From Gammaproteobacteria bacterium (GTDB lineage: Bacteria > Pseudomonadota > Gammaproteobacteria > Enterobacterales > Alteromonadaceae), in contig JAHKAA010000019.1 in NCBI GenBank assembly GCA_018825965.1, positions 1-64,000 on the forward strand: a DNA stretch of 64,000 nt, given 5' to 3'. The notes beneath the pieces were generated by a model. It worked only from the letters and a program-made list of their open reading frames with translations, was not told the DNA's origin and searched no databases. Below, piece after piece: positions 18,093 to 28,314 of the stretch. Position numbers and translations under genes: made by a program. Within the stretch, counting starts at the first letter, position 1, and each line of letters opens with the position of its first letter.

Positions 18093-18114
18093 GGGCACAC
18101 AAATTTGTGTGCCC
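18093..18114 (-). terminator. Hairpin after rplI
   Basis: A perfect palindrome of 22 bases, GGGCACACAAA / TTTGTGTGCCC, lies 11 bases past the rplI stop codon. No T-run follows, so its efficiency as a terminator is uncertain. Confidence 0.55.
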
Positions 18115-18124
18115 AAAAGGCTTA

Positions 18125-18577
18125 TTAAGCCTCAGCAACCACTACTACTTTGATAGTAGTTGTTACTTCTGCGTGTAACTGCAGCGCGATGTCGAATTCG
18201 CCAGTTTCACGGATAGTACCGTTAGGTAACTTCACTTCTGCTTTCGTTACTGCAACACCTGCAGCAGTGATAGCATCAGCGATATCACGTGTACCAACTG
18301 AACCGAACAATTTGCCTTCGTCACCAGCTTTAGAAGCTAAAGTCACTTCAGCCAGAGCAGCGATCTTCTCAGCACGAGCTTGAGAAGTTGCTAAAGTTTC
18401 AGCCAGTTTGGCTTCTAACTCAGCACGACGCTGTTCAAATTTTTCGATGTTAGCTTTGGTAGCTGGAACTGCTTTTCCCTGTGGGAATAAGAAGTTACGA
18501 GCATAACCAGACTTAACAGTTACGTTGTCGCCTAAACCACCAAGGTTAGCAACTTTGTCCAACAGAATAATTTCCAT
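18125..18577 (-). CDS. rplI: 50S ribosomal protein L9
   Basis: Two-domain protein bound to 23S rRNA near the L1 stalk base. The 150 aa start [20 protein letters not shown], with the basic [19 protein letters not shown] segment, the long connecting helix (about residues 40-75, [20 protein letters not shown]) and the C-terminal domain. It is the last gene of rpsF-priB-rpsR-rplI. Confidence 0.98.
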   Translation of the reverse strand: MEIILLDKVANLGGLGDNVTVKSGYARNFLFPQGKAVPATKANIEKFEQRRAELEAKLAETLATSQARAEKIAALAEVTLASKAGDEGKLFGSVGTRDIADAITAAGVAVTKAEVKLPNGTIRETGEFDIALQLHAEVTTTIKVVVVAEA

Positions 18578-18616
18578 TGTAATACCCTCTCTGTATACGG
18601 TTTAACCAGTCGCTGC

Positions 18617-18844
18617 TTAGCTGTGTGAATCGCTGTATGGTAACAAGGCCAGGTAGCGGGCGCGTTTGATAGCGCGGGCTAATTGACGTTGATACTTAGC
18701 GCTGGTACCAGTGATACGGCTTGGGACAATTTTGCCACTTTCAGTGACATAATTTTTTAACGTAGCTGTATCTTTGTAATCGATCTCAATCACGCCTTCT
18801 GCAGAGAAACGGCAGAATTTACGGCGACGGAAATAACGAGCCAT
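18617..18844 (-). CDS. rpsR: 30S ribosomal protein S18
   Basis: The 75-aa protein ([20 protein letters not shown]) binds 16S rRNA as a heterodimer with S6. The hallmark [20 protein letters not shown] and [20 protein letters not shown] segments are intact. It lies 10 bp after priB and 39 bp before rplI. The S6:S18 dimer is also the expected ligand of the leader element at 19568-19602. Confidence 0.99.
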   Translation of the reverse strand: MARYFRRRKFCRFSAEGVIEIDYKDTATLKNYVTESGKIVPSRITGTSAKYQRQLARAIKRARYLALLPYSDSHS

Positions 18845-18854
18845 GAAACTTCTC

Positions 18855-19160
18855 CTAACTTAATATTTCAATCTGTTGGGCATGCAGCACCAGTTTAGAC
18901 TGACCGCTGCGGCTCTGATGCCGGTTTAAAAAACCTGTCACCCGAACTTTGTTTCCCAGTTTCAAATTGTGAGTTTGTTGCGTTAACCCGGTTCCTGCAC
19001 AGACTACTTGTAGTCTGACATAAACCTGACGGTTAAAACCGGCTTCCTGCTGCACCGATTGGTGCTCAATCACTAAATAACTGTGAGGAATACCGGCCGG
19101 ACTTTCGCTGTGGTCGACCTGACGGCAGATAGTGCCAGTCACAACCAGGCTATTGTCCAT
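18855..19160 (-). CDS. priB: Primosomal replication protein PriB
   Basis: Single-strand DNA-binding OB-fold protein that works with PriA in restart of stalled forks. I start at the ATG at 19160 ([20 protein letters not shown]), 7 bases past the rpsF stop; a TTG two codons earlier is also in frame. About 101 aa, normal for PriB. It sits between rpsF and rpsR, its usual position in gammaproteobacteria. Confidence 0.95.
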   Translation of the reverse strand: MDNSLVVTGTICRQVDHSESPAGIPHSYLVIEHQSVQQEAGFNRQVYVRLQVVCAGTGLTQQTHNLKLGNKVRVTGFLNRHQSRSGQSKLVLHAQQIEILS

Positions 19161-19167
19161 CTGCAAA

Positions 19168-19545
19168 TTACTCGTCGTTTGCTACCTGCTCGTCTGAATC
19201 ACGAGGAGCACGGTCACGACGTTCATCACGTACCTTGGCCATTGGTGATGGCTCAGTCACAGCAGTGTTAGTGCGCATGATCAGGTTACGCAATACAGCG
19301 TCGTTGAAGCGGAAGTTAGTTTCCAGCTCGTCAATTACTGCCTGTGGCGCTTCTACGTTCATCAGAACATAGTGAGCTTTGTGCAGCTTTTCGATTGGAT
19401 AAGCTAATTGACGACGGCCCCAGTCTTCTAAGCGGTGAATTGAACCACCAGCTTCTTTGATCGCGCCAGTGTAACGCTCGATCATTCCTGGAACTTGTTC
19501 ACTTTGATCTGGGTGAACCATAAACACGATTTCGTAATGACGCAT
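19168..19545 (-). CDS. rpsF: 30S ribosomal protein S6
   Basis: The 125-aa protein starts [20 protein letters not shown] and has the family blocks [20 protein letters not shown] and [13 protein letters not shown]. The acidic, arginine-rich tail ending SDEQVANDE recalls the E. coli S6 tail that receives extra glutamates by RimK. It leads the rpsF-priB-rpsR-rplI operon. TAAGGAG precedes the ATG. Confidence 0.98.
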   Translation of the reverse strand: MRHYEIVFMVHPDQSEQVPGMIERYTGAIKEAGGSIHRLEDWGRRQLAYPIEKLHKAHYVLMNVEAPQAVIDELETNFRFNDAVLRNLIMRTNTAVTEPSPMAKVRDERRDRAPRDSDEQVANDE

Positions 19546-19567
19546 TGTAGCTCCTTACGGTTAGTTA

Positions 19568-19602
19568 GCCTCGGGTGAGCTCGACCAGACTCGCATAGAG
19601 GC
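19568..19602 (-). promoter_or_regulatory. Candidate S6:S18-binding leader element
   Basis: In the rpsF leader the minus strand can pair GCCTC (19598-19602) with GAGGC (19568-19572), and the 3' strand carries CCG directly at the stem. The described S6:S18 autoregulatory motif is a stem with a CCG bulge in rpsF leaders, just ahead of the start codon, as here. Called by eye without folding. Confidence 0.5.
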
Positions 19603-19778
19603 AAGGAACGTTCTGGATGGTCGAAGGGGCGGTATTCTAGGGGTTTCTTGCTGTTAAAACAAGCTACAGAACAGATTTTTATTAGCGCTGGCCTTAGTCT
19701 GGTTACACTTTGTTGCTATTTAAACAAAAACCCCCCATAACAAAAGCTGCTGAGCAAAAAACAAACAGGAATTAAGTC

Positions 19779-21143
19779 ATGGCTTTCAGAACAGAACGCG
19801 ACAGTATGGGTGAAGTAAAACTACCGGCAGAGGCCTTGTATCAGGCGCAAACCCAACGCGCTTTGGATAATTTTCAAATCAGCCCTTTGACTATGCCACC
19901 TGCTTTTATTAAAGCTGTGCTTCGGGTTAAACAAGCTGCTGCTGCTGCCAATCTTGAGTTGAAGTTACTGCAACCAGAGATTGCATCTGCCATCAATTCT
20001 GCCGCAGAGCAACAACTACTTGAGCTGGATATGACGCACTACCCTGTCGACCTGTTTCAGACCGGCTCTGGCACCAGCACCAATATGAATGTGAATGAAG
20101 TGCTGTCCACTTTAGCCAGCCAAAGTTCCGGTCTTAGTATCAGCCCTAACGATCATATTAATCTCGGCCAAAGCAGTAATGATGTGATCCCAACAGCTAT
20201 TCATTTAAGTGCTGCTATTGCCAATCATCATCTGATTTCAGAGCTAACCAAACTGGAAGCGGTGATAGCCACAAAAGCAAAGGAGATTGGTTTTATTGTT
20301 AAAACAGGCCGCACTCATTTAATGGATGCAATGCCTGTGACTTTTGCTCAGGTACTATCCGGCTGGCAGGCCCAAATTGCTCATGCACGACAGCAACTGG
20401 AGTTTGCCCAGCAGCAGGTATTGGCCTTGGCTCAGGGCGGTACAGCTGTGGGCACTGGTGTGAATGCCCATCCGGATTTTGCTGCTTTGTTTTGTCAGAA
20501 GTTAAGTGCCCAGACAGGTTTAAAATTCAAATCCAGCTCTAACTTCTTTTTCAGTTTAGGCTCGCAAGACGCTATTGTGGCTTTATCAGGTGCGACTAAA
20601 GTGCTGGCTGTGGCGTTAATGAAAATAGCCAATGACTTACGCTGGATGAATTCTGGCCCGCTGGCAGGTTTAGGCGAAATTGTTTTGCCTGCCTTGCAAC
20701 CTGGTTCTTCCATTATGCCGGGCAAAGTGAACCCGGTGATCCCTGAAGCTGTGGCCATGGTGGCCGCTCAAGTGATAGGTAACGACAGCACTATTACTAT
20801 CGCCGGTCAGTCCGGCAACTTTGAGCTAAATGTGATGTTGCCCGTCATAGCCCATAACATCTTACAAAGCCTGGAGCTGTTAAGCTCAGCAAGCACTGCT
20901 TTAGGTGAAAAAGCCATAGCGGGTTTTACAGTGCAACAAGACAAAATAAACGAGGCTTTGTCCCGTAACCCTATTCTGGTGACTGCACTGAATCCATTGA
21001 TTGGGTATTTAAAAGCGGCGGATATTGCCAAGATAGCCTACAAAGAAAAGCGGCCTGTGATTGATGTCGCAGTAGAACAAACCAGTTACAGCAGAGCAGA
21101 GTTAGAAAAGTTATTGGATCCAGCCCTGCTTAGCAAGGGTTAG
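19779..21143 (+). CDS. fumC: Class II fumarate hydratase
   Basis: Iron-independent fumarase, fumarate to malate in the TCA cycle. The 454-aa protein starts MAFRTERDSMGEVKLPAEAL. It has the superfamily regions TGSGTSTNMNVNEVL, VKTGRTHLMDAMPVTF and the signature GSSIMPGKVNPVIPE (about residues 309-323, containing the catalytic Ser loop). All blocks are intact. It stands alone between divergent rpsF and convergent rlmB. Confidence 0.95.
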   Translation: MAFRTERDSMGEVKLPAEALYQAQTQRALDNFQISPLTMPPAFIKAVLRVKQAAAAANLELKLLQPEIASAINSAAEQQLLELDMTHYPVDLFQTGSGTSTNMNVNEVLSTLASQSSGLSISPNDHINLGQSSNDVIPTAIHLSAAIANHHLISELTKLEAVIATKAKEIGFIVKTGRTHLMDAMPVTFAQVLSGWQAQIAHARQQLEFAQQQVLALAQGGTAVGTGVNAHPDFAALFCQKLSAQTGLKFKSSSNFFFSLGSQDAIVALSGATKVLAVALMKIANDLRWMNSGPLAGLGEIVLPALQPGSSIMPGKVNPVIPEAVAMVAAQVIGNDSTITIAGQSGNFELNVMLPVIAHNILQSLELLSSASTALGEKAIAGFTVQQDKINEALSRNPILVTALNPLIGYLKAADIAKIAYKEKRPVIDVAVEQTSYSRAELEKLLDPALLSKG

Positions 21144-21184
21144 AAGGCTTGGGGTCTGGCCATCAGGCAGACCCCATAACCGGA

Positions 21185-21919
21185 TTACTGGCGCTGACGC
21201 ACAGCTTCAAATAAGCAGATACCAGTCGCGACCGATACGTTTAAGCTCGAGACTGAACCAAACATTGGGATCTTCATCAGCGAATCACAGAGCTCGCGGG
21301 TCAGACGGCGTAAACCATCACCTTCAGCACCTAAAGCTATGGCCAGAGGACCATTTAGCTTGGTTTGATAAATAGTGGTCTCAGTTTCACCTGCAGCACC
21401 CACCACCCAAATACCAGCGTCTTTTAACTCACGAATAGTACGGGCTAAGTTCGTCACAGTAATAAAAGGCACCACTTCTGCAGCACCACAAGCCACTTTA
21501 CGCACCACAGGTGTGACTTTGACTGAGCGGTCTTTTGCTGCAACCACTGCATGCACACCGGCAGCATCAGCACTACGCAAAATAGCGCCTAAGTTATGCG
21601 GATCGGTAATGCCATCTAAAATCAGAATAAAAGGACTGGATTGCTCAGAGATAATACGGGCTAAATCCTGCTCATTGCCGGATTGTTGAGCTCGGGCTCT
21701 TGCCACTACGCCTTGATGCTGCGCGCCATTCACCTTTTCATCCAAAGCTCTGCGGTTGCAGTATTGCACCGACACGCCAAAATCACGGGCGAACTTCAAC
21801 AGCGGCTGTAAACGCTGATCGTCTTTGTCTTTTAAGATAAAAAGTTCAAGAACATCTTCCGGCGCACGTTCAAATAACGCACTTACCGCATGAATACCAA
21901 ATACAAAATCTGCGCTCAT
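21185..21919 (-). CDS. rlmB: 23S rRNA (guanosine-2'-O-)-methyltransferase RlmB
   Basis: SPOUT methyltransferase that modifies G2251 of 23S rRNA. I use the ATG at 21919 (MSADFVFGIHAVSALFERAP), the family start, with TGAGGTT just ahead. About 244 aa. Signature motifs are LILDGITDPHNLGAILRSAD, PLAIALGAEGDGLRRLTREL and SLNVSVATGICLFE (the trefoil-knot SAM site). It follows rnr on the same strand, as in E. coli, but a terminator hairpin stands between them. Confidence 0.97.
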   Translation of the reverse strand: MSADFVFGIHAVSALFERAPEDVLELFILKDKDDQRLQPLLKFARDFGVSVQYCNRRALDEKVNGAQHQGVVARARAQQSGNEQDLARIISEQSSPFILILDGITDPHNLGAILRSADAAGVHAVVAAKDRSVKVTPVVRKVACGAAEVVPFITVTNLARTIRELKDAGIWVVGAAGETETTIYQTKLNGPLAIALGAEGDGLRRLTRELCDSLMKIPMFGSVSSLNVSVATGICLFEAVRQRQ

Positions 21920-21940
21920 CGCAACCTCAATTGAAATAGC

Positions 21941-21963
21941 AAAGCCCGGTGGCACCGGGCTTT
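21941..21963 (-). terminator. Hairpin terminator between rnr and rlmB
   Basis: AAAGCCCGGT / ACCGGGCTTT with a 3-nt loop lies 49 bases past the rnr stop and about 22 bases ahead of the rlmB start. The short trailing T-run suggests partial termination, so rlmB may still receive some read-through. Confidence 0.7.
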
Positions 21964-22011
21964 GGTTTAACTGTCGACTAGTGTAGCAAAAACACCAGCC
22001 TATTGCTTTTG

Positions 22012-24417
22012 CTACTTACGCTTACGCGGTGCTTTGCCAGGACGTGGACCTGCCGGGCTTTTCACTGCAGCTTTACCAGTAGCAGGCTTTTTCGCTGCTG
22101 GCTTTTTATCACCCGCTTTAGCCGGAACTGCTTTACCTGCACCAGCTTTACGGGCACCTTTTTTCCGCATAGAGGCTTTTTCTTCGGCTGGTGTCATAGC
22201 TGCTTTTTTACTGGCACTGATTTTGCGATTCGAGGTTGTGCGCTTTTCCATGCCCACTATGCCTAAATCAATTTTGCGCGCTTCCAGGTTCACCGCCAGC
22301 ACTTTGACTTCAATCAGGTCGCCCATGCGGTATTGCACATTGCTATGTTCACCTTTGAGCACCTGACGTTCAGTATCAAAGTGGTAATAGTCGTTTTGCA
22401 ACGAGGTGACATGCACCAGACCTTCGATATACAAGTCACTGATCCGGACAAACAAACCAAAGTTTGTCACAGTCGACACCACACCTTTGAAGCTGTCGCC
22501 AATGTGATCCTGCATATACTCACATTTCAGCCAGTCCGCCACTTCACGGGTTGCATCGTCTGCACGGCGCTCCGTCATCGAACATTGTTCACCCAAAGGA
22601 TGAATTTGCTTTTCAGTATAACCTTTAGGCCCTGTGACTTTCTGGCCCTGAGTTTGCAAAATGGCTTTAATAGCACGGTGCAATACCAGATCCGGATAAC
22701 GACGAATAGGTGAGGTAAAGTGTGCATAAGCCTCTAACGCCAGACCAAAGTGACCTAAGTTATCGCCCTGATACACAGCCTGCTTCATCGAGCGCAGCAT
22801 AGTGGTTTCAATCAGCTCTTTATCCGGTCTGTCTTGCAGTTTTTGCAAGGTCAGCATCAGATCCAAAGGTGTTGGCTCCACCGGCAGATTAGCTTCAATA
22901 CCTAATTCAGCCAGGAAACGTCTGAAGTTGGCAAAACGATCGCCATCCGGGCGCTCATGCACACGGAATAAAGCAAAAGCTTCATGTTTTTCAATCAGCT
23001 TAGCAGCCGAAACGTTGGCTAAAATCATGCATTCTTCAATGATCTTATGCGCTTCGTTGCGATGAATTGGCACTATCTGTTCAATTTTACGATGGCTATT
23101 AAAGATAAAACGGGTTTCGACCGTTTCAAATTCAATAGCGCCACGCTCGGCCCGCACTTTCGCCATTTGTTTATACAGCGAATACAGGTTATCGATATTG
23201 GTTAAGTTGGCTTCGTACTGCTGACGTAACTTCGGCTCACCTTCTAAAATGGCGTGCACTTTGTTGTAGGTCAGACGCGCACTGGAGTGCATCACAGCTT
23301 CATAAAACTGATAGCCATCCAGTTTGCCTTGTTTGCTGATATGCATTTCAGCGACAAAACAAAGCCGGTCTGTATGTGGATTCAGTGAACATAAACCGTT
23401 GGATAAGACTTCAGGCAGCATAGGAACCACATGGTCCGGGAAATACACCGAGTTACCACGTTCCAGCGCTTCTTTATCTAAAGGAGTATCTGGCAGTACA
23501 TAAGCGCTGACATCAGCAATGGCGACCCATAAATGCCAGCCACCATCGGCTTTGCGTTCACAGTACACTGCATCATCAAAGTCACGGGCATCTTCACCAT
23601 CTATGGTAATTAAACCCAGTTGCGTCAGATCAACACGGCCAGCTTTGGCTTCCACCGGTACTTCAGTGCCATAACCAGCTACCTGCTGTTCAACAGCTTG
23701 AGAAAACTCGTGTGGGATCTGATGGTTACGAATAGCAATTTCGATTTCCATACCAGGCGCCATATGTTCGCCCAGCACTTCAATGACTTTACCTACGGCG
23801 TTCACTCTTTTGCTTGGACGCTGGCTGATTTCAACCAACACCACCTGACCATGACGGGCTGCGCCTTCTTCACCTGGTGGTATCACTATGTCCTGGCTCA
23901 AACGTGGATCGTCTGGTACCACAACACCTAAAGCAAAATCTTTAAAGTAACGGCCTACTATAGGTTCATTACGGGCTTCTAAAATGCGGACTATACGGGC
24001 TTCCACTTTGTCGCGGCTGGCAAAATCGCTTTTCGATGCCAACACCACGTCGCCATGCAGCAGACGTTTCATTTCAAAGTTAGGAATAAACCAGTCAGGA
24101 CCACCTTGTTCCAGCTTTAAGAAGCCAAAACCATCACGGTGTCCTAACACAGTGCCTTTAACTAAATCCAGGTCGTCGACCAGCCCATAACGCTTGCTTT
24201 TGTTAAACAGCAACTGGCCGTCACGTTCCATGGCGCGCAGACGTTTTTTCAGCGCAAACATCGCTTCATCGTCTGTCAGCTTTAATTCAGCGGCCAACTC
24301 TTCAAAGTAGGCAGGTTGTTGCCGCTGCTTTAAGTGTTCGAGGATAAATTCCCGACTAGGGATGGGGTTTTCATATTTTTCTTGCTCACGCGCAAGATGC
24401 GGATCTTTGACCGTCAT
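22012..24417 (-). CDS. rnr: Ribonuclease R
   Basis: Processive 3'-5' exoribonuclease active on structured RNA, involved in RNA quality control and cold/stress survival. The 801 aa show the N-terminal helix-turn-helix (REFILEHLKQRQQPAYFEEL), cold-shock domains, and the RNB catalytic domain with the Asp cluster in TIDGEDARDFDDAVY (near residue 270). The S1 domain FKGVVSTVTNFGLFVRISDL follows, then a Lys/Ala/Pro-rich basic tail of about 80 residues. The tail is low complexity, as in relatives. Confidence 0.98.
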   Translation of the reverse strand: MTVKDPHLAREQEKYENPIPSREFILEHLKQRQQPAYFEELAAELKLTDDEAMFALKKRLRAMERDGQLLFNKSKRYGLVDDLDLVKGTVLGHRDGFGFLKLEQGGPDWFIPNFEMKRLLHGDVVLASKSDFASRDKVEARIVRILEARNEPIVGRYFKDFALGVVVPDDPRLSQDIVIPPGEEGAARHGQVVLVEISQRPSKRVNAVGKVIEVLGEHMAPGMEIEIAIRNHQIPHEFSQAVEQQVAGYGTEVPVEAKAGRVDLTQLGLITIDGEDARDFDDAVYCERKADGGWHLWVAIADVSAYVLPDTPLDKEALERGNSVYFPDHVVPMLPEVLSNGLCSLNPHTDRLCFVAEMHISKQGKLDGYQFYEAVMHSSARLTYNKVHAILEGEPKLRQQYEANLTNIDNLYSLYKQMAKVRAERGAIEFETVETRFIFNSHRKIEQIVPIHRNEAHKIIEECMILANVSAAKLIEKHEAFALFRVHERPDGDRFANFRRFLAELGIEANLPVEPTPLDLMLTLQKLQDRPDKELIETTMLRSMKQAVYQGDNLGHFGLALEAYAHFTSPIRRYPDLVLHRAIKAILQTQGQKVTGPKGYTEKQIHPLGEQCSMTERRADDATREVADWLKCEYMQDHIGDSFKGVVSTVTNFGLFVRISDLYIEGLVHVTSLQNDYYHFDTERQVLKGEHSNVQYRMGDLIEVKVLAVNLEARKIDLGIVGMEKRTTSNRKISASKKAAMTPAEEKASMRKKGARKAGAGKAVPAKAGDKKPAAKKPATGKAAVKSPAGPRPGKAPRKRK

Positions 24418-24474
24418 GTTTTCTCTTTTTCACTAATTCAGCCTGCAGTGTAGCAGTCGCAGGTGAATTTTTCA

Positions 24475-25107
24475 CTACAATGGCCTTTTGGCCCTCGTTA
24501 GCGCAGCACCCGGCATTTTTTTTGCCAGCTGAGCTAACAGCTGTTGCACCTGTTGGTGCGTTTTGGTGTCGGCGATCACAGAGTGATGCAGCCAACGGTA
24601 ACAATCTTCCATATCCAACGGACTGGCGTCGCCTTTGATCAGCATTTGGGCAAAACGCATTTGCGCCTTTAAATTGCCTAAACCTGCAGCTTCACGCAGA
24701 TAGACCACAGCTTTGCTGTTGTCCTGCTGAACAAAACGCCCAATGTGGTAATAACGCCCTACTTGTTCCAGCGCTTCAGGTAACCCCTGAGAGGCGGCTT
24801 GCTGCATTAAATCCCAGCCCCGTTCCACATCTTTTTTGACACAAACGCCAAAGGCCAGCATATCACCATATAAAAACTGATAAGCCGGCACTTTCATTAC
24901 ATCAGCTCTGGCCTGAATATCATTCACCAGTTGGCAGTCGTCTTTTTGCACCCGTTGTAAATGCACGTTTTGTTTAATTAAATCCAGCAGTTCATCCTGA
25001 GTATACAGCTGCACTACTGTTACTTCCTGCGCTTTAGAACCAACAGAGCATAGAAGCAGGGCAGCTCCTGTCAGAACTAATTTTCTTTTCCAGATCAATG
25101 AAACCAC
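24475..25107 (-). CDS. motX: Sodium-driven flagellar motor protein MotX
   Basis: Periplasmic T-ring component of the polar Na+-driven flagellar motor in Vibrio-type bacteria, needed with MotY to hold PomAB stators. The 210-aa protein has a signal peptide (through about residue 26, ending SKAQ) and then a segment that matches my memory of Vibrio MotX: HLQRVQKDDCQLVNDIQARA, PAYQFLYGDMLAFGVCV, and Sel1-like repeats (ALEQVGRYYHIGRFVQQD; AQMRFAQMLIKGDASPLDME). The GTG start has AAGGTGA upstream. It points to a polar, sodium-type flagellum. Confidence 0.92.
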   Translation of the reverse strand: MVSLIWKRKLVLTGAALLLCSVGSKAQEVTVVQLYTQDELLDLIKQNVHLQRVQKDDCQLVNDIQARADVMKVPAYQFLYGDMLAFGVCVKKDVERGWDLMQQAASQGLPEALEQVGRYYHIGRFVQQDNSKAVVYLREAAGLGNLKAQMRFAQMLIKGDASPLDMEDCYRWLHHSVIADTKTHQQVQQLLAQLAKKMPGAALTRAKRPL

Positions 25108-25177
25108 TTTATCACCTTGCCAGTCGGATACTGCTGAATAACTTTTTATAACTCTAGCAACTAACAGGCCAACTTAT

Positions 25178-26506
25178 CTAATAGTTTGTGCCAACTTTAC
25201 CATGCTTCCACAGAGGCGACTGACTCAGCTTGTTGTGCTGTTTACCTTGTGTCGTCAGGTTCGCACTACACTGATTAGTCTGAATATACTGCATAGCCTC
25301 CGCCAGTAAAGGATCAGTTAAAGCGCCCCAATTGCCGTTTACAAAGTCTGTAACTTCACATTCAACAGCTAAGCCATCCAGAAAATCTCCCTGGCCTAAC
25401 GCATTAAATGTCTGAAAATTCACAGCGGTCACTACTTTGTCGCAAATTTGTACAAAGTGCATACCATAAGGTTTACCACAGGTTTTTGCACCTATGCTCA
25501 CTACATCAACAAAAGGACTCAAAGCATTGATCAGCATCTCACTGGCAGAACAAGTAGCAGCTGAGGTCAGAATAAAAACCCGGGTTAAGTTCAGAGGATC
25601 AGAAGCAGAGCCAAGGCTAAAATTAAAAGTTTTGTTGCTGCCTGAATTTTTGCTGTTGTACTTATACTGTAAAAAGGTTTTGTTTTTCACCTGATTCCAG
25701 GCAAGCTGCGACGCTAACTGATTTGCCAGTTGGATTAAACCACCGCCGTTGTATCTTAAATCCAGCACCAGTTCCTGCACAGATTGAGCAGAAAAATCTT
25801 TGAACGCAGTGATTAATTCCTGCTCTGTAGGTTGGACAAATTCTTTGACTACTAAATATCCTACTTTACCCTGTTCGCTGTTAAACACCTGCTGATGTAA
25901 TACAGAATTGGTTTTTACACTGGTTTTGACAAGCTGCTGAGTGCGTAAACTACCATCTTGTTGTTGCCATTGATAAGTACGGGCTATACCTGCCTCATTT
26001 GGACCATGCATATCCTCATAGCTTGCCTGTCCTGCTTCGATCTCAGCAAGCCAGTCTGCAACGCTCTTATTGTCTATCGCAACAATTTTATCGCCTCTTT
26101 GCAGCAAAGCCTGATCTGACGGGCTATTGTCAAATACATATCTTACCAGCAGGCTTTGTTTATCCGGACTGCTTTCAGAAGACATACCAAAACCAAAATA
26201 AGTGGCGTTCACATACCGATCGTCATATTCCTGTTTGGTTGTAATGAAGCTAAAACGATCCTGAGGAGCAACAACAGCGGCAAGTAAGGCGGAGGATGTG
26301 GCAAACTCCTTATAATCAACACTCGCTGGCAATTGAGTATTCCAAAAATATTTATCTTGCAGATAGTCAAACAACAGCTGATTTTCTTTTTCTATGCTGC
26401 ACTGTCCAGTCTCACCACCAATCACTGTAAGTTCATCTGAACCAGACTCAGTACAGCCAATTAGTACAAACGATAAAGCTAAATATGCCAGATTAGTAAA
26501 TTTCAT
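25178..26506 (-). CDS. S41-family C-terminal-processing peptidase, lipoprotein
   Basis: The 442 aa begin with a lipoprotein signal (MKFTNLAYLALSFVLIGC, lipidated Cys18). A PDZ domain (LLVRYVFDNSPSDQALLQRG, about residues 120-160) and an S41 protease domain follow: VQELVLDLRYNGGGLIQLAN, catalytic Ser in TSAATCSASEM and Lys about 25 residues later in GAKTCGKPYGM. Unlike DegP-like or Tsp/Prc proteins it is short and Cys-rich. Probably periplasmic, anchored to a membrane. The substrate is unknown, and no neighbour suggests one. It is transcribed alone. Confidence 0.88.
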   Translation of the reverse strand: MKFTNLAYLALSFVLIGCTESGSDELTVIGGETGQCSIEKENQLLFDYLQDKYFWNTQLPASVDYKEFATSSALLAAVVAPQDRFSFITTKQEYDDRYVNATYFGFGMSSESSPDKQSLLVRYVFDNSPSDQALLQRGDKIVAIDNKSVADWLAEIEAGQASYEDMHGPNEAGIARTYQWQQQDGSLRTQQLVKTSVKTNSVLHQQVFNSEQGKVGYLVVKEFVQPTEQELITAFKDFSAQSVQELVLDLRYNGGGLIQLANQLASQLAWNQVKNKTFLQYKYNSKNSGSNKTFNFSLGSASDPLNLTRVFILTSAATCSASEMLINALSPFVDVVSIGAKTCGKPYGMHFVQICDKVVTAVNFQTFNALGQGDFLDGLAVECEVTDFVNGNWGALTDPLLAEAMQYIQTNQCSANLTTQGKQHNKLSQSPLWKHGKVGTNY

Positions 26507-26650
26507 GTGTTTATGTCCTTATTTATCCAGACAAAACAGTAACATAAACAAAATCACCAGCAACACTTTTATAACAAAAAAACAATTAACCATAGCCGTT
26601 GCCGCTTTAGCTGCCCTGTCAGGTGAACAGCAGAGATACTAAACCGAATA

Positions 26651-26679
26651 AAAAAACGCTGCACATGGCAGCGTTTTTT
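26651..26679 (-). terminator. Terminator after purA
   Basis: AAAAAACGCTGC / GCAGCGTTTTTT with a 5-nt loop lies 15 bases past the purA stop codon and ends in a T-run on the minus strand. Confidence 0.9.
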
Positions 26680-26693
26680 CTTTTTACCGAAGA

Positions 26694-28028
<1,335 letters not shown>

Positions 28029-28125
28029 CTACCAAATTAACAACCAAAGTTCAGCGCGATTAAGAAAAAAAAACCAGATATTTTCTTTCTGGTTCTTTTT
28101 CAACAACTAAGAGGGACAAAAATGG

Positions 28126-28314
28126 CTAAGAGACAAAGAAAAACAGCAGCAAAACACCGGCTATAACCAGCATTCCCCCTACCTGCTGCATTTGGGCTGT
28201 GGGCTGTTCTGCGATTTTTTGCAGATAAGAGCGCCATTTATTCGGAAATAACATCGGACCCAGCCCTTCAATGATCAACACCAGCCCTAAAGCCGCCCAC
28301 CAGTAATCGGTCAT
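28126..28314 (-). CDS. DUF2065 small membrane protein (YjeT-like)
   Basis: The 62-aa protein MTDYWWAALGLVLIIEGLGP and onward has two hydrophobic spans (about 5-20 and 44-61) separated by the polar WRSYLQKIAEQ segment. The IEGLGPMLFPNKWR block is typical of the YjeT family between hflC and purA in gammaproteobacteria. Its function is unknown. It begins directly after the stop codon of the PLP-enzyme gene, so the two are probably cotranscribed. Confidence 0.9.
   Translation of the reverse strand: MTDYWWAALGLVLIIEGLGPMLFPNKWRSYLQKIAEQPTAQMQQVGGMLVIAGVLLLFFFVS

Noticed and set aside
22081..22260. Lys/Ala/Pro-rich tail of rnr considered as a repeat or a separate gene
   Set aside because: It is the normal basic low-complexity end of RNase R and in frame with it.
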